A stretch of 64,000 nucleotides of DNA from Chalara sp. BL73 (GCA_918026815.1 CAKJVC010000037.1:124001-188000); one strand, 5' to 3'. Shown: positions 32,510 through 45,200, counted from the stretch's first letter. A program made the numbers and translations. Notes: generated by a model not told the origin, from the sequence alone.

Positions 32510-33128
32510 TCAGAGATACATATACATTTCCCCGGATATAGAAGTGTAATCTTGATCGCGGCAAGTGACGTACAGTAACGTGATAAACGTGTATTTTACA
32601 TCCGATCGTGGACAGACAAAGCGTGAGATGGGGTGATGTTGACATGTGGGACGACTCCAGAATAGCCACTGTATGCAGTTGGTCGTGCTTCGCCTCCTTT
32701 CAAGCCATGCAACCCTTTTCCCGACAATTTCAAAAGAAAAATACGGGTATTTTCGATACTTCCTTGCTTCTGATCTCCATCTTGACGACTTCGAAATAAA
32801 CTTAGACAAATCTATTGTGTTGGAAGGAGGAGCGGTGCGAAAGCGGCGTAAGGGAAAATCACGCCACAAATCATCTTCGCTGGGACATCGAATCTCCAAG
32901 TAGTCGAAAACTGCCAGATCTGGATCAAATTATAATCCTCAAAACTCGATGGCATCTTCTTCTTTGGCAAGATGTCTTCCAGAGCATAAAGAACATTAGG
33001 CTCTCATGTTTGTCGTTGCGCGGGAGTTTAAGTTCGATGTATTTAGAGGGCCCGCCGCAATCCCCAAGCAGCTGCCCACGGCTCTCATTCTTTTCAATGC
33101 TCTTCGTGTCACCATGCAGACAGATCAA
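32510..33128 (-). CDS. Possible two-exon hypothetical gene (copy 2)
   Basis: Counterpart of 24393-25029. One fewer C near 32533 alters the last residues of the downstream frame (ends GEMYMYL rather than SEVPT). No function assignable. Confidence 0.22.
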
Positions 33129-33239
33129 AGATCTGGTCTGCGACTTAAGATTGTGTCAGATCTGGAACTAGTCAAGATAATAAGTAGTCACGTGCTGCTC
33201 ATCTCTGCGCACTGGCATGACATGACCGCTTTGGTATAA

Positions 33240-34630
33240 ACAGCAGTCCGCCCATTGCACTAGCGTCAACCTGGAATTGGAAACTTGATCGGCAGTCTAG
33301 TGGCCATATATTCCAGCTCTACCCAGTGTATCGCATATGCTAGTGTAGAAATTATCCTTTAAATTACAGCCTGCTTCGGTACTGAAGAGCTTTCCACTTT
33401 CTTGTTCATACAGAGTGATCAACTTCGCGGAAGGAATGGACTAACACAAAAATATGTATCGATGACAAGTTGCTCGTGATTTCTCTCACTCGTATATTTC
33501 AAGGCTCAAATGGCCCGTTGCATATACAGGAAAGAGAACCTGCTAAGGTCGAGCATTGTCTTGAAGCACGTGAAGGTTTCAGCAAGTGAGTCTGCGTTCT
33601 GATTTTAAGAGTCAACATATCCCTGGAAGCGTTATACTAATGTCCCAAACTGTACACTAATATTTCATTCTTACAGTGATTCAAGCTGTGGCTTAAGGAA
33701 ATATGAAAGTTGGATGAGACGCTCGGTTAAACTCTTTACCAAGCGTTGAAGCTAGAGGCTCGGCAGGCTGTGTAGGGCAAAAAAAAAAAAAAGAGAAAGA
33801 ATTGCTCAAAGGATTTCAAGACGGCTGCTGCAGCAGTGAAGTGAAGCGAACTTAAGCTCGGAATGATCCGGGTCAAACCTCTTCTTATCAGTCTGACTGA
33901 AATGTAAAATTTATAGTCGTCCTGAGGATCGACGGAAAATAGGGTTCAAGCCATGTAGTTATTGCTTCACTTGAAGAACAAGCAATAACAAAGTTGAATT
34001 ATATAAAAGGTAGTTACTTGAAGTCCTTTTGGTTTCTTGAAAAAGGAAAGGTTTATACAGGTCAATTTTATGATCGATTCATATGATTCTGTCACACAAA
34101 TCCTTAATCCTAATTAAAGCAAGAGTTCCATTACTCATATAGCGTGACAACTCTCTGGAGAGACATATTGGCTTAGCAGCAAAGCGGTTACTCCCATAAC
34201 ATTTACGACTCTCTAATGCGCTGTTCATCAAGTTCAGTAGGGGAGCTCCATATTATGTGACCCCCACAGCTAGTTCCCCTACAAGAAAGCAGTCGTGTCA
34301 CCAAAGGGAAAAGACGGAAAATGGGGAGGGGAAGACTGCTGAATGGAATGGAAGGGTATTATATGTACAATATATACATACGCACACAGGTAGAGGTGCT
34401 TTTACTTTCTTAGCCTTCATCAATGTTAATATATCTCCCCTACTCTCTAAAGGTCAGGTGACGATGAATACTTGTGGATCCCTGTATGTTTACATTTGAG
34501 ATTGTGTCCCCTAAATATACTCAAACAACATGGACTCATGAAGGTAACTACTAAGTTGATTATTCCAGACAGGCTAAAGTAGGGATTTATGGATTATATT
34601 TATTTTTTAAGTGATGGTTAAACAAATCCA
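33240..34630. other. Gene-poor AT-leaning region before the tRNA (copy 2)
   Basis: Counterpart of 25141-26530; no gene, no recognised repeat. Small length differences at A runs. Confidence 0.45.
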
Positions 34631-34776
34631 AGTTGCATGGTCTAATGGTGTAAGTACATATCTACTAGAATATGGTCGGTCGCATGGATTACTAACGGTA
34701 CTTTATAGTATGATATCTCGTTCACAGTTGTTGAACTCTTTCCGAGATGGTTCTGAGTTCGATCCTCAGTGCAACT
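34631..34776 (+). tRNA. tRNA-Val(CAC)-like gene with two introns (copy 2)
   Basis: Base-for-base the same as 26531-26676, including the 59-nt D-loop insertion with GTAAGT, TACTAAC and TATAG (34650-34708), the 15-nt anticodon-loop intron and the downstream T5. The preserved signals in both copies show the D-loop insertion predates the duplication. Confidence 0.78.
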
Positions 34777-35026
34777 AATTTTTACTCTTTAATTTTTTTG
34801 GGCTCAGCTTGTCTTATCTTCAAATGTCTGTATTCGAGATTTACGCATGGCGAATTGAATAACTTTTGCTTTGATCTTTTACTGAGTGAAACCTTTGAGT
34901 TCTAACATAAAATATTAATAATATCCACAATTCTCCATGATATCGTTAAGCAAACTATCCTGCATATTATGATCGTGTAAGCTAGATATGACCATATACG
35001 ACTGAGTTGTCAGGTTCACTGTTATC

Positions 35027-35452
35027 TCATATCATATCAGAGGAAAATCCGGCCGGAGACATCCGGATCCGCACTTTTGATGCTGCCATGTTGAAACGAA
35101 TGAGATTGAGGACGGCAAAAGGCGTATCAATAAATATACCAAACGTTAAATTCAAAAAGATATAAGCGGGTAAGTATATCACATGATGGAGAGCTTCGAA
35201 GAAAAGTGTTTCAATGGAAAAAAGGAGGAATAGAACTATGGTCAAACAAAGCTCCAAAGCATGTTCAGATGCCAAGACCTGAAGGTGCGCAGCCACAGCG
35301 TTGAGTTTCAGGGTCTCAGGAGCAGCATTTGAAGCTGGATGGGAATACTCCTCCTGCATTTTGCTATCCAAAACCACTCTTGCTGCCAATCGCGAACTCA
35401 CATCTTCGCTCTGCAGCTTCGCGCATCCAACATTCGCACTTCTTTGCACCAA
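35027..35452 (-). CDS. Doubtful hydrophobic ORF divergent from coronin (copy 2)
   Basis: Copy of the frame at 26932-27351 with a different C-terminus (SKVRIRMSPAGFSSDMI) because of one extra T at about 35075. The change of tail without other constraint weakens the case for a real gene. Confidence 0.22.
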   Translation of the reverse strand: MVQRSANVGCAKLQSEDVSSRLAARVVLDSKMQEEYSHPASNAAPETLKLNAVAAHLQVLASEHALELCLTIVLFLLFSIETLFFEALHHVIYLPAYIFLNLTFGIFIDTPFAVLNLIRFNMAASKVRIRMSPAGFSSDMI

Positions 35453-35481
35453 GTATCCATATCTTTTTCTCTAGTTTGGCG

Positions 35482-37648
35482 ATGGCAGGCCGCTTCGTGC
35501 GCGCGTCGAAATACCGTAAGCCAGCCTTGTCACCCTCGAAAGACACACGATCAAGCTAACAATGTGCCAGGACACGTCTTTGGCAAGTCCACCAAGAAAG
35601 AATCATGCTATGATAACTTACACATCAGTCGCAATGCGTGGGACACAAATTTGGTCAAGGTACACAACGTGGATAAACCCTGATGGCATTGCAAGAGCTA
35701 ATGGTTATTCCAGGCCAACCCAGAATATATTTCCGTGAATTGGGAGTCTGGTGGAGGAGGCGCATTTGCAGTGATACCGGTCAATGAGAAAGGACGGTTG
35801 CCTGAGCAGATTCCACTCTTCAGAGGCCACACATCTGCGGTGCTGGATACGGATTGGTAGGTGAGAGGGACTATAGCCGAAGGTATTTGGCTGATACTCA
35901 ACTAGGAACCCATTCAACGACCGCATTATAGCCTCTGCATCTGACGATGGGAAGATCTTTATATGGGAAGTGCCGCAAGGCTTTTTCTCTATATAGTGAC
36001 GCCGAGGAGCCTAACGATGTTTCGCCGGTTAGCAGGTTGGCTGGCCATTCGAGGTAGGCGCCAGAATTCAATGAACACATAAGTAGAGTCTGACAAGGCA
36101 CAGGAAAGCTGGGCACGTCCTTTTTAACCCTGCTGCCGAGAACATTCTGGCCTCCGCCTCCGGTGACTTCACAATTAAGCTCTGGGATATTGGGACAGGA
36201 AAATCGCACCTCACCCTGAAGCACAAAGACACCATACAAAGCTTATCTTGGAATGCCAACGGAACCTGCCTGGCTACCACTTCTCGGGACAAGGTCATAC
36301 GCATATGGGATGTTCGTCAAGAAAGGGCTGCGCATGAGGTTGCTGGGCATACTGGAGCAAAGGCTAGTAGAGTCGTTTGGATGGGAGAACATGATCGTTT
36401 AGCCACCACTGGCTTTTTCTAAGATGAGCGACCGTCAATTAGCATTGTGGGATGCCGGTAGCCCGTCGCAACCGATTGGGGGATTTACGACACTAGACTC
36501 TATATCTGGTGTTTGCATGCCGTTCTGGGGTTGGTTTATATATTCTACTCCAGTCTAGAGCTTGACTGACTTGAAATAGACGATGGGACTCAGATGTTGT
36601 ATCTGGCAGGCAAAGGGTAAGCTTCTTCTGAATCACTAGATAACTGAGGCTAATTGACAAGTGATGGAAACATTCGATACTTTGAATACGAAAACGACAA
36701 ATTTGAGTTCTTGTCTGAGTATAAGTCAGGAGATCCACAGAGAGGTCTTGCATTCGTCCCAAGACGCGGCATCAATGTGAGGAGCCCGACCTTAGAGCGT
36801 TGTGAAATGCTAATCCGTTGTAGGTCCACGAGAATGAGGTCATGAAAGCTTACAAGACCGTAAACGACAGTTATATCGAACCGATTTCGTTCACTGTCCC
36901 AAGAAGAGCAGAGGTATTCCAATCAGATATTTACCCGCCAGCCACTGGAACAAAGCCAGCAGTTTCAGCTTCGGAATGGCTGTCTGGCAAGGATGGCGTT
37001 CCTTCTAAGATCGACCTTGAGAGCATTTATGAGGGAAATGCTCCAGTCGAAGTACCATCAGGTTATAAACCGCCAACTCCAGCATCAGCTCCAACGCCCG
37101 CCAAGACTTCTTCTCCGGTAAAGAAAGAACCAGAACCTACACCGGTCCAAAGAGCACCACCGCCGTCCATCTCCGAGCAGAAGGGCTCAATTGCAGCTAT
37201 GGCCTCCAAATTCCAGGATGATGAAGAAGCCAACTCTGATGATGATGCATCTTCATTTGAAGAGATTTCAAGACCAGCCCAACGCACTGCCCCTGTTGCA
37301 CCGAAAGTCGATCCCAAGCCTGTCTCACCCATCAAGACTTCTCCTACCAAGGTCTCACCTCCAAAAGCTTCGCCAGGACCACAACCCACTCCTGCCTCTA
37401 GACAGAATGTTACGTCTCCTGTAGCCACGTCAACCCCTGGTGTCTCTTCCTCGGGCAACGGATCCGTTGAGAGCTCTCTCGAGCAGATCAAGAGCCTTTT
37501 AGAGGCGCAGACCAAGACGATTACGGCACAGAGCGAGAAGATCAGCAAGCTCGCTCAGGAGGTCGATAGTTTGAAGTCAAAGGTCAATGCAGATGCAGAG
37601 AAGAAGGTGAGAGAACTAGAACTGAAGCTTGAGGCCTATGAATCTTAG
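35482..37648 (+). pseudogene. CRN1: Coronin (CRN1-like), copy 2, frameshifted in the WD40 part
   Basis: Same exon order as copy 1. The C-terminal half is intact here, including the acidic/Pro-rich unique region and the complete coiled coil (one frame 36842-37648 ending LKLEAYES). However two T runs are one base longer than in copy 1: one in PQGFS (about 35981-35985) and one in TTGFS (about 36415-36419). Each breaks the WD40 frame. Together the two copies contain one full set of correct coronin sequence, but neither alone encodes it. Confidence 0.85.
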
Positions 37649-38199
37649 ACCCGGTTCACAGCTTTTTATGATTGAAAGCGAACGATGGAATTATGAATAA
37701 AGAAAAAGAATGGCAGGATGGCGGCTATCGTTATGGATCAGTGTGTGGATAAGCGGCTTCTGTTGTAGCATACTACGCATGGAGTCAAATGAATGATTAC
37801 CACGATGTTCTCGTCAAAGAAACGGAACCATTTTTTATGCAGTAAGGACAGCCTTCTCAAGTGAGAATTGTGCGTGAAGTTCAAATTTCCAGCATTCTCC
37901 ACCCAAAACCGTATCCGTGCCTTATAAATCCGAAGCGGGATACTGTCTATCTGGGGTTTGAGAGCCGGGTGCCACCTTCCGAGTCGGGTACTGCCCTTCT
38001 CCGCTCCGGGACTTGGCTTGTTGTTGATTTGATTTGAGCGCGTCTTGGGGCCATATATATGTATACACATACATGTATACCACAATCTCTGGAGTATTTC
38101 ATCGTAAGCGTATCTTTGTCTTGTATCTTGTGTCTTGTCTCGGTCGATTATTTCCAATTGCATGTTTTCCTGTACCATTAATTGTGCGGGTTTTTGGAT

Positions 38200-39786
38200 A
38201 TGAAGTCTGCTGCACTAAATACTTGGGGATGGCTCTTGCTGTTGTATAGCAAGACGATTCTCGCCCAAGAACCAGCGTTAAGCTCATCATCTTTACAGGC
38301 GCAAATTAAACTGGAAAAGTACATCTCTTCTTCTCAATTTCTTGGCTCCGCTTCTCACATCTACGTTCAGTCTATACTCTGACCTACAAGCTATTGCCGA
38401 TATAGCAACCGCCAATGGCAATACCCGTGCTTTTGGCACCTCCGGGTATGCAGCATCCGTCGATTATATTCTATCCAGGGTCTCGTCACTCCCAGGCGTG
38501 GTCTCCTCTACACAAGACTTCTCCGCCGTCTACGCCCGCTCCTATATCACAAACCTGACCACGACCGGCGGGATATCCTACCCGGCTTACCCGATCAGCA
38601 GCGCACCGTCCACACCTTCTACTGGAATCACCGCTGAGCTGGTGCTTGGTTCACCCGGAACCACGGCATGCAATGCCTCCAGTTATGCAGACCGTGATGT
38701 TCGTGGCAAGATCGTGCTAGTCGAGCATGCTGCATGTCCTCCGCTTCGTCCGGGGTTTCATGATGGTGTAATGGTCGCAGCTGCCGCAGTAGGGGCGGTC
38801 GCTGTTATAGTGTATAATGATATCGACTTGGTATTAACAGCAGGGAGCTTGAGTCGTGCTAGCAGTAGCGATGTACCAATGGGCTATATCAACCGAAAAG
38901 AGGGACTGGAGCTCAAAGGACGGTTGGACAGAGATGAAGAGGTTTTGGCGACGTTGGTTGCGTATGAAGTTTTGGATGAGAGGGTCACACAGAACGTACT
39001 TGTGGAGACGGTGGGCGGTGATCCAGAGAATGTCGTTATGGTAATCCTCGTCTTTCTAGTAACATCTTTCACACAAGTACTAAGCGTTCTAGTTTGGTGC
39101 GCATCTAGATAGTGTCCCAGCCGGCCCAGGCATCAACGATAATGGTAGGCTCACTTCGTTCCCCAATTCTTCTTCCATTAAACTCACTTGATGAACTCCA
39201 GCATCCGGTTGTGCCCTCCTCCTTTCTCTCATCACAGTCGTAGCAAGGTACACCCACAATCTCAAACTCCGCTTTGCTTTTTGGGGTGCAGAAGAAAAGG
39301 GCATCATCGGCTCGAAACACTACGTCAAGACTCTTCCTTCGTCCTCCGCTTCCTCAATCCTCGCGTATATAAACTTCGACATGGTCTCTCGAGGCTATTT
39401 CGGAGTTTTTGACGGTGACGGGAGCACTTTTGGCATCCGCGCTCCTCCTGGCTCAGATACTATCGAGAAATTGTTTGAAGAGGGTCTGGGTGGTCAAGGT
39501 GTCAATGTCACGGCGGCGCCTTTTACAAATGGAACCGATTATGCATCATTTTGGCAGGTGCTTGGTAAGCCAGTTGGAGGGTTATTTACAGGGAGCGGAG
39601 GTGCTCAGGATCCGTGCTATCACCTGGCCTGTGATACATTGAGAAATGCGAATGTTACGACCTTGACCATCAATGCGAAGGTATGAGTGTTGCTTTATGG
39701 AATGAAACTTGCATTAATGGTGCACATAGGCTGCTGCACATGTTCTTGCCGTGCTGGCGATGAACGGTACGGATATCATACCATGA
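38200..39786 (+). CDS. Secreted/vacuolar M28 aminopeptidase with PA domain (complete)
   Basis: Five exons (38200-38318, 38371-39040, 39093-39144, 39202-39680, 39730-39786) give 458 residues. A signal peptide (about 1-22) precedes an N-terminal region. A PA domain follows (GKIVLVEHAACPP, AAAVGAVAVIVYND). The M28 zinc site is complete: H267 and D269 in AHLDS, bridging D279 in GINDN, E311/E312 in WGAEEKG, D340 in INFDM and H421 in CYHLACD. The family (aminopeptidase Y / fungal leucine aminopeptidase type) removes N-terminal residues from peptides in the vacuole or outside the cell. Several N-x-T/S sites are present. All five exons join in phase. The first ~95 codons are also present as the truncated copy at 30091. 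Confidence 0.88.
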
Positions 39787-40481
39787 TGACGCTGCACAAA
39801 TCTCATGCTAAGAACGGTGGCCGAACTCAAGGACCTATCGTTGCTGAAATTACTCGGTTCCGCAACTTCCATAACAAAAATTAATTGCTCAAAGGAAAGC
39901 TGCCCGAGGCTATACAAGCATGAAATCCATGGTATCATGAGTTGTGGTAATTACTAATTCAGGTTCCGAAGAAGTTCGTAATATGAATAGGTTATGAAAT
40001 AACTAGGAGACTTTATATTCCAAAACTTGAAGCTCTTTGATTGTTTGCTAGAGATTTAACTATTTACCAAAAAAATTTAAAAATTATGTATAACCCATTT
40101 TATTCTATTTATCAATTAATTTTTAGAGATAAAATGTTAAGCCTACTATTTTCAAGGAAGTTAGTAGCACTAATCTTATCTAAACTCAAAACTATAGCTT
40201 AATGGTCGCAAATGTGATGTAAGCAGCGCCACTCTTTTACACTGAAGAACTAGTGCTGGCCTATCTGAACAAGCTAATTAGAAGTCCACGCATTAGAAGG
40301 TCTTCTATTCGGTTCAATGAGCTAATATAAAGTTAGTGCATCCCCTTTCACAGTATAGCGTATAGTTTTAGCTTCGTCTATTATCTCTACAAAACTTCTT
40401 ACCTATCAGTACGATGTATACGTCCGAGGACCCATAAATAATGGATCTAGTCGAGTTACGAAGTCTGGTAAGAAGTAGATG

Positions 40482-40722
40482 TGTCATGAATAGCTGAGGA
40501 TCCCAGTAACAAGTATAAGGATACTAGCCGAGTTGAGCACGAAGCTCCTATCCTAAGAAAACTACCTATCCTTATATAGGACATTCGGACCTTAGGATCC
40601 TCGCGGAGTCCCCAAGTACTCCCATGGTTCTCATCCTGTGAGCCCCAGGTTCTCTGTGTAAGCGAGCTTACCGAGCCTCTGGCGTAAGGTAGCGCTGTCC
40701 TTGTCCTTCTTCGTACACCACA
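40482..40722 (-). mobile_element. Possible solo LTR remnant
   Basis: Read on the minus strand the segment begins TGTGGTGTACG and ends ATTCATGACA (TG...CA), with a TATATAAGG box in the middle, as in many fungal LTRs. No 5-bp target duplication is visible (flanks AGATG and CATTA) and no second copy is in the window, so the call is weak. Confidence 0.28.
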
Positions 40723-41266
40723 CATTATAAAGTAAACCCCTTGCTCGTTTCCATGTTTCCTCTTTAATATCTTGTGGTTTTTAATTGTCTCTTATTAGGA
40801 CTAAGCCCGTGTAAGCGCTAGAAGTGATAGAGTACATGAGGAAGTAATAATTGCTTAGAATCTTTTTTTTGTAAAGCGGTCCCTTGCCCTAGTTATGTAG
40901 CATAGACATCTCTGGCCGTATATGATTTCCCATGAATCACTAGGACACACATATCCCGTACATCGAAACATTTTCGTCACTGCTGTCAACTATAAACTCG
41001 CAATCTATAGATGTCCTACCTTTCAATGCCAAGAGAAGTTTCTATGGTCTTGTAGCGGACCAGGCTGGCAATCAAGAGCCAGGCACAGTGAACCCTGCTA
41101 GGGGATTTTATATTCGAACATCAATTTCAGGGTAGCTCTTAGCAATCAGATCTCTAGGTCCCGCTTCCAAGGAAAATGATGGGACAATGATTCACTCCAT
41201 ATACACAAACTCCATATTAGGGCGTGTATGCTTTGTTAGAAAGCAATTTGAATCATGGAGTCAGCC

Positions 41267-41305
41267 CCCCCCCTCCCCCCCCAAAAAAAAACCTCTTTTT
41301 TTTTG
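41267..41305. repeat. Homopolymer cluster: C runs, A9 and T9
   Basis: Two C runs separated by one T are followed by A9, CCTC, T9 and GAGG. CCTC/GAGG could form a small hairpin around the T run. Probably a slippage-prone tract, and a place where read errors are expected. Confidence 0.6.
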
Positions 41306-41846
41306 AGGCGACCAGCTACCTGCCGCAGCAAGGGGGCTGAGTCTCGTAGCACACAGCGACCTTCACAATTAACAGAATCTAATATAGAGCCTTGCCTCCC
41401 GGCTTGGGTGCAAGAACTCTCGTGAAACAATTTAGTATAAAAAATACACCGACAGACAGTGAATCGCTTGTCCTATCACTTTCAGTCGATCTTTTTCAAT
41501 AACAATACGATGGACGCCTACCCTGACTATCAGCCATACGACTCAGATGATGCCGGCTTGCGTTATAGCCCTCTCCTAGAGCCTGTCAAGCCAAATATGA
41601 TACCGATTCCGTCGTCTCCACCCATGATCCTCTTGTCGGATGTTGAAGATGAAATGGCCAATATCTACGAAGATGAAGAGAAGCCAGCTTCTCCTATTAA
41701 ACCCTCCTGTCCACCCTCCCCTTTCAACTACGAGAATTCTCTCCACGATTATTCATCTGATCCTGACTCCGGTCCTGTGGGAATACCGGACGTTGATCTC
41801 ATGAGCATCAGGGGTATTGCGAATCCACGAATTAGTAGCTATCAAT

Positions 41847-41854
41847 GCCCCTAC
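41847..41854. repeat. Target-site duplication GCCCCTAC, left
   Basis: GCCCCTAC lies directly before the left TIR and is repeated at 48109-48116 directly after the right TIR. An 8-bp duplication is diagnostic of hAT-type integration. Collapsing the two copies to one restores the zinc-finger reading frame. Confidence 0.9.
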
Positions 41855-42200
41855 TAGACTGCGCAGAAACCCACGGGGCGGGCCGGGGCCCCCGACCCAT
41901 GGGACCCCGTGGGTCGGGTCTTCGAGGCTCGCTTCCCCCGTAGGGTGGGTTGTGTATTTTAACCTCGACTCGCGGGACTTTAATAAAGCCCCGATAAAAT
42001 TAACTAAATATAAAAACTACAGTTAAACTTTTTTACAAAAATGTAAAACGGACTAGCGGAATTTTAAAAATATACGAAGTATTTTAGTATCGAAATGATT
42101 TTTTTTAGTTTTAGCATTAATTTTTTTATGTGTATATAAATTAAACAAAGCTATTTTGTATACTTGTTTTTACAAAAGTACTTAAAATGCAAAGTAGTTA

Positions 42201-45200
42201 ATTAGTATAAAAATTAGTATAAAAATTAAATTTCAAATGTTAAATTTAAACATATTGTAATAAAGTAAAAAAAATTGTAAATTATAATAATACAACACTA
42301 ATTTTTTAAAACTATTTTTTTTTTTGCTTTTTTAATTTGTAAATACTTATTAAAATATTCGGCATAATATTACTAATATTAAAAATCGGAAATCGAAGCA
42401 GCTTTTAATTACTATTATTAAATAGTTTTTAGTTCGTTGTTTTAATTAACAGTTCGCAGCGATTTTTAAATGTATTTTAAAACTAAATAGTTAAAAGTAG
42501 CTGATTTTAATAAATTAATTAACGTAAAAATTTAGAAATCTTGTAATTTCAGCGTTTTTAAACACGACGAGTTCGAATTTTTTTGTTTTTTTCTGGTTTT
42601 TTATTACTAATATAGTAATAATTTTCTTAAAAATCAATTTAATTAAATTAAACTTTAAAATTATTTTTTCGCGTTTTAATTTCTGTTTTTATATTTTTAA
42701 GTGTTATATTTTAAATATTAATAGTTAAAAATAGTAAATTTTAAAGTTTACGTATTTGTAAATGTTTATGTCAGGCGCCAGGATGTCACGTGCTAAGGGG
42801 CACTGAGAGGGGCTCGGTAAAGACACTGAGGCTTGGCATGTATGGGCACGTAGGGAGTCGCCAGGGGTTCGGAGGGTATAAGTAAGGGACTCGGGACGTA
42901 GTAGAGAAGGTAGAGATTAGTCTTGGTATCAATTGCAGTTGACTTGTGCCACCCTACTCCAGCACCTTACAGTTTAACAAACGAATAATAAACTAAAAAA
43001 AACGACCGAATAATTGTCGGTTAAAACTAGCTACAGCGATATTCGCATATATTACGTACAAAACTAAAAGTACGTTTTATTTTAATACCGGCTATCGAAA
43101 TACAAAATAAGTTTTTAATTATTGCTAATAAGCTAAAAAGTTGTGTTTTAAGCGATTTTTAAACAAGTAGCAGTAATCGATTATTAAGCTTTAAAAAAAA
43201 AACATAAAAATTAGTATAAAAATTAGTATAAAAAGTAAAATTGTAAATATACTTATATTTAGCTATTTATTAATTTCAAAAAAAAAAATTTATTATTTTT
43301 GCAATAAAAGTTTTAAATATTTCGAGTAAAACGTTTGCGATTTAATACTAATACTAAAAAGTTGTAATTAATTTTTCGAATTTAAAAAAGTCGGTTAGTA
43401 TTCGTAAACTTTTTTTTATATTTTGTATCGTATAACGACCGAAATTAACGTTTAAATTTTTTAGTTTAATTAACTGTTTTGAAATTAAGCTAGCAATAAT
43501 TTTTTTAAAGTATTTTAGTTTCGATTTTAAATTAAAAATTGTTTCGATATTATACAAACTACTAAAACTACTATATATTTTGTTATAATAAATATTAAAC
43601 TTAGTTTTTACAACATTAATCGTACTAATTAAATTTTTTATTTAAAGTTAAATAACAAACTTTTTAATTAATACTTAGCAAAATTTTTACAAGTATTTTA
43701 ACAATTTATTGTAAATTAATAAAGCATAAAGCAATATTATACTTATTATTTTGCTAATTGTTGTTGTAAAAAAATTAAAAAAACGTAACAAATCGGCTAA
43801 ATAGCTAAGTTTTTTTTATTTTAATACAAAAAATAAAAAAAGCTTAACAAAATTATATACATTGTAAAATTAATTAATAAACTTTTTAAAACGCAATACA
43901 CGAAAAATTATATACACTGTTAAGTTTTATCGAGTATATATATTAATTAACAATGTAAAAACTAAATTATTCAAAAAAAATGAATTTTTAATTTGTTTTT
44001 ATTAAACTTTTTAAAATCGATATTTTTGTTATATACTAAAATTAATAAAAATAGCAAGCTTTCGAATTTAATATAAAATTAGTATAAAAATTAGTATAAA
44101 AGTTACGTGTTGCATATTTTTGTTAGTATATATAAAATACTACGTTTATTATTAGCTTTAATTTTTTTAAAATTAAACAGCTTTTTTTTGCTATTTAATT
44201 CTGAACAAATATATCGTTAATAAGCTTTAATTAAACAAAACTTAAAAATACTTAAAAACTAAACTGAATTACATACAATAAACACAGTATATATTAAACT
44301 TTTTTTTTTAAAATACTATTAGCTTTTAAAGTTTTTTGTAAGTATTCGTTAATTTTAAAAACTATTATAGTATTCGAACTTGTATTATTAATTGTAATTA
44401 AAATAATACAATTAAAAAAATTGTATTGTTAAAAAACGTTATTAACAGCTTAAATAAACGCATTTCTGAAATAAACGTTTACTAAACTTTTAAATTTTAT
44501 TAATTTTTAACAAAAAACTTATAATTTATTAATATAGTAAACTATTATACTTATAAATAATAGTTTTGTTGTACTAAACTAGCAATTAAAAAAAATTGCA
44601 ATTTTGTTTTTAAAAACAATATTTAAAAGTATGTTTTGTTTAAGTTTAACTAATTGTTTTATTAATCGATTTTTTATAGTTGTTACAAAAAAAAGTTCGA
44701 AATTTAAATTTTGTATAATAGCTAGTTTTTTTTATTTAAGATTTTCGACTGCACGAAAAAAAGTACGAAATAAAACAATAATTGCAAAAACTTAGTTGTA
44801 AAATGCTTGCTTCGTAAAAATTAGTTGCTATTAATATTAAATATTATACTAATATTTATACTAATTTATTTACAGAAATAGCGTAAAACATGTTTTTTAC
44901 TTTTTTTTGCTTTGTATTACTTTAGCTAAAATAAACAAAGCATTGCTAAAACGCTATATAACTAAACAAAGCTTTTATACTAGTATTTTGCGTATTTAAA
45001 TGTACAAAAACTTTGTTGCAGTTTTAATATATAATTTTAAGCTTTTCGATAATCCGGTGTATTTTTTAAACTAATTTGCGAAAATAGTAAATTGTCAAAA
45101 GTATTTAGTTTAAATAAGCTAAAAAAATTAAAAAAGTTTTGCGAATTACTTAATTTTATAGCAACAAAAGTATACAAGTAAAAAAAAAAAGCATTAAATC

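Larger units (their letters stand above)
30428..38536. repeat. Tandem segmental duplication 2, copy 2 (8.11 kb)
   Basis: Directly abuts copy 1 (22331-30427) in the same orientation. Homology ends after CTACGCC in the M28 gene, which continues as the complete gene. Differences from copy 1 are mostly length changes of T, A or C runs. Confidence 0.95.
39787..41509. other. Intergenic region with repeat-like remnant and homopolymer tracts
   Basis: 1.7 kb without a convincing gene. It is AT-leaning near 40040-40140. A C-rich run followed by A and T runs lies at 41267-41305 (see separate entry), just upstream of the zinc-finger gene promoter. A possible LTR-like segment lies at 40482-40722. Confidence 0.5.

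Noticed and set aside
22331..38536. CRISPR-like or satellite array
   Set aside because: The repeats are two long unique-sequence units, not short spaced repeats. No CRISPR features anywhere, as expected for a fungus.
40482..40722. Confident LTR call
   Set aside because: TG...CA ends and a TATA-like box are present, but there is no target duplication and no second copy in the window, so it is listed only as weak.
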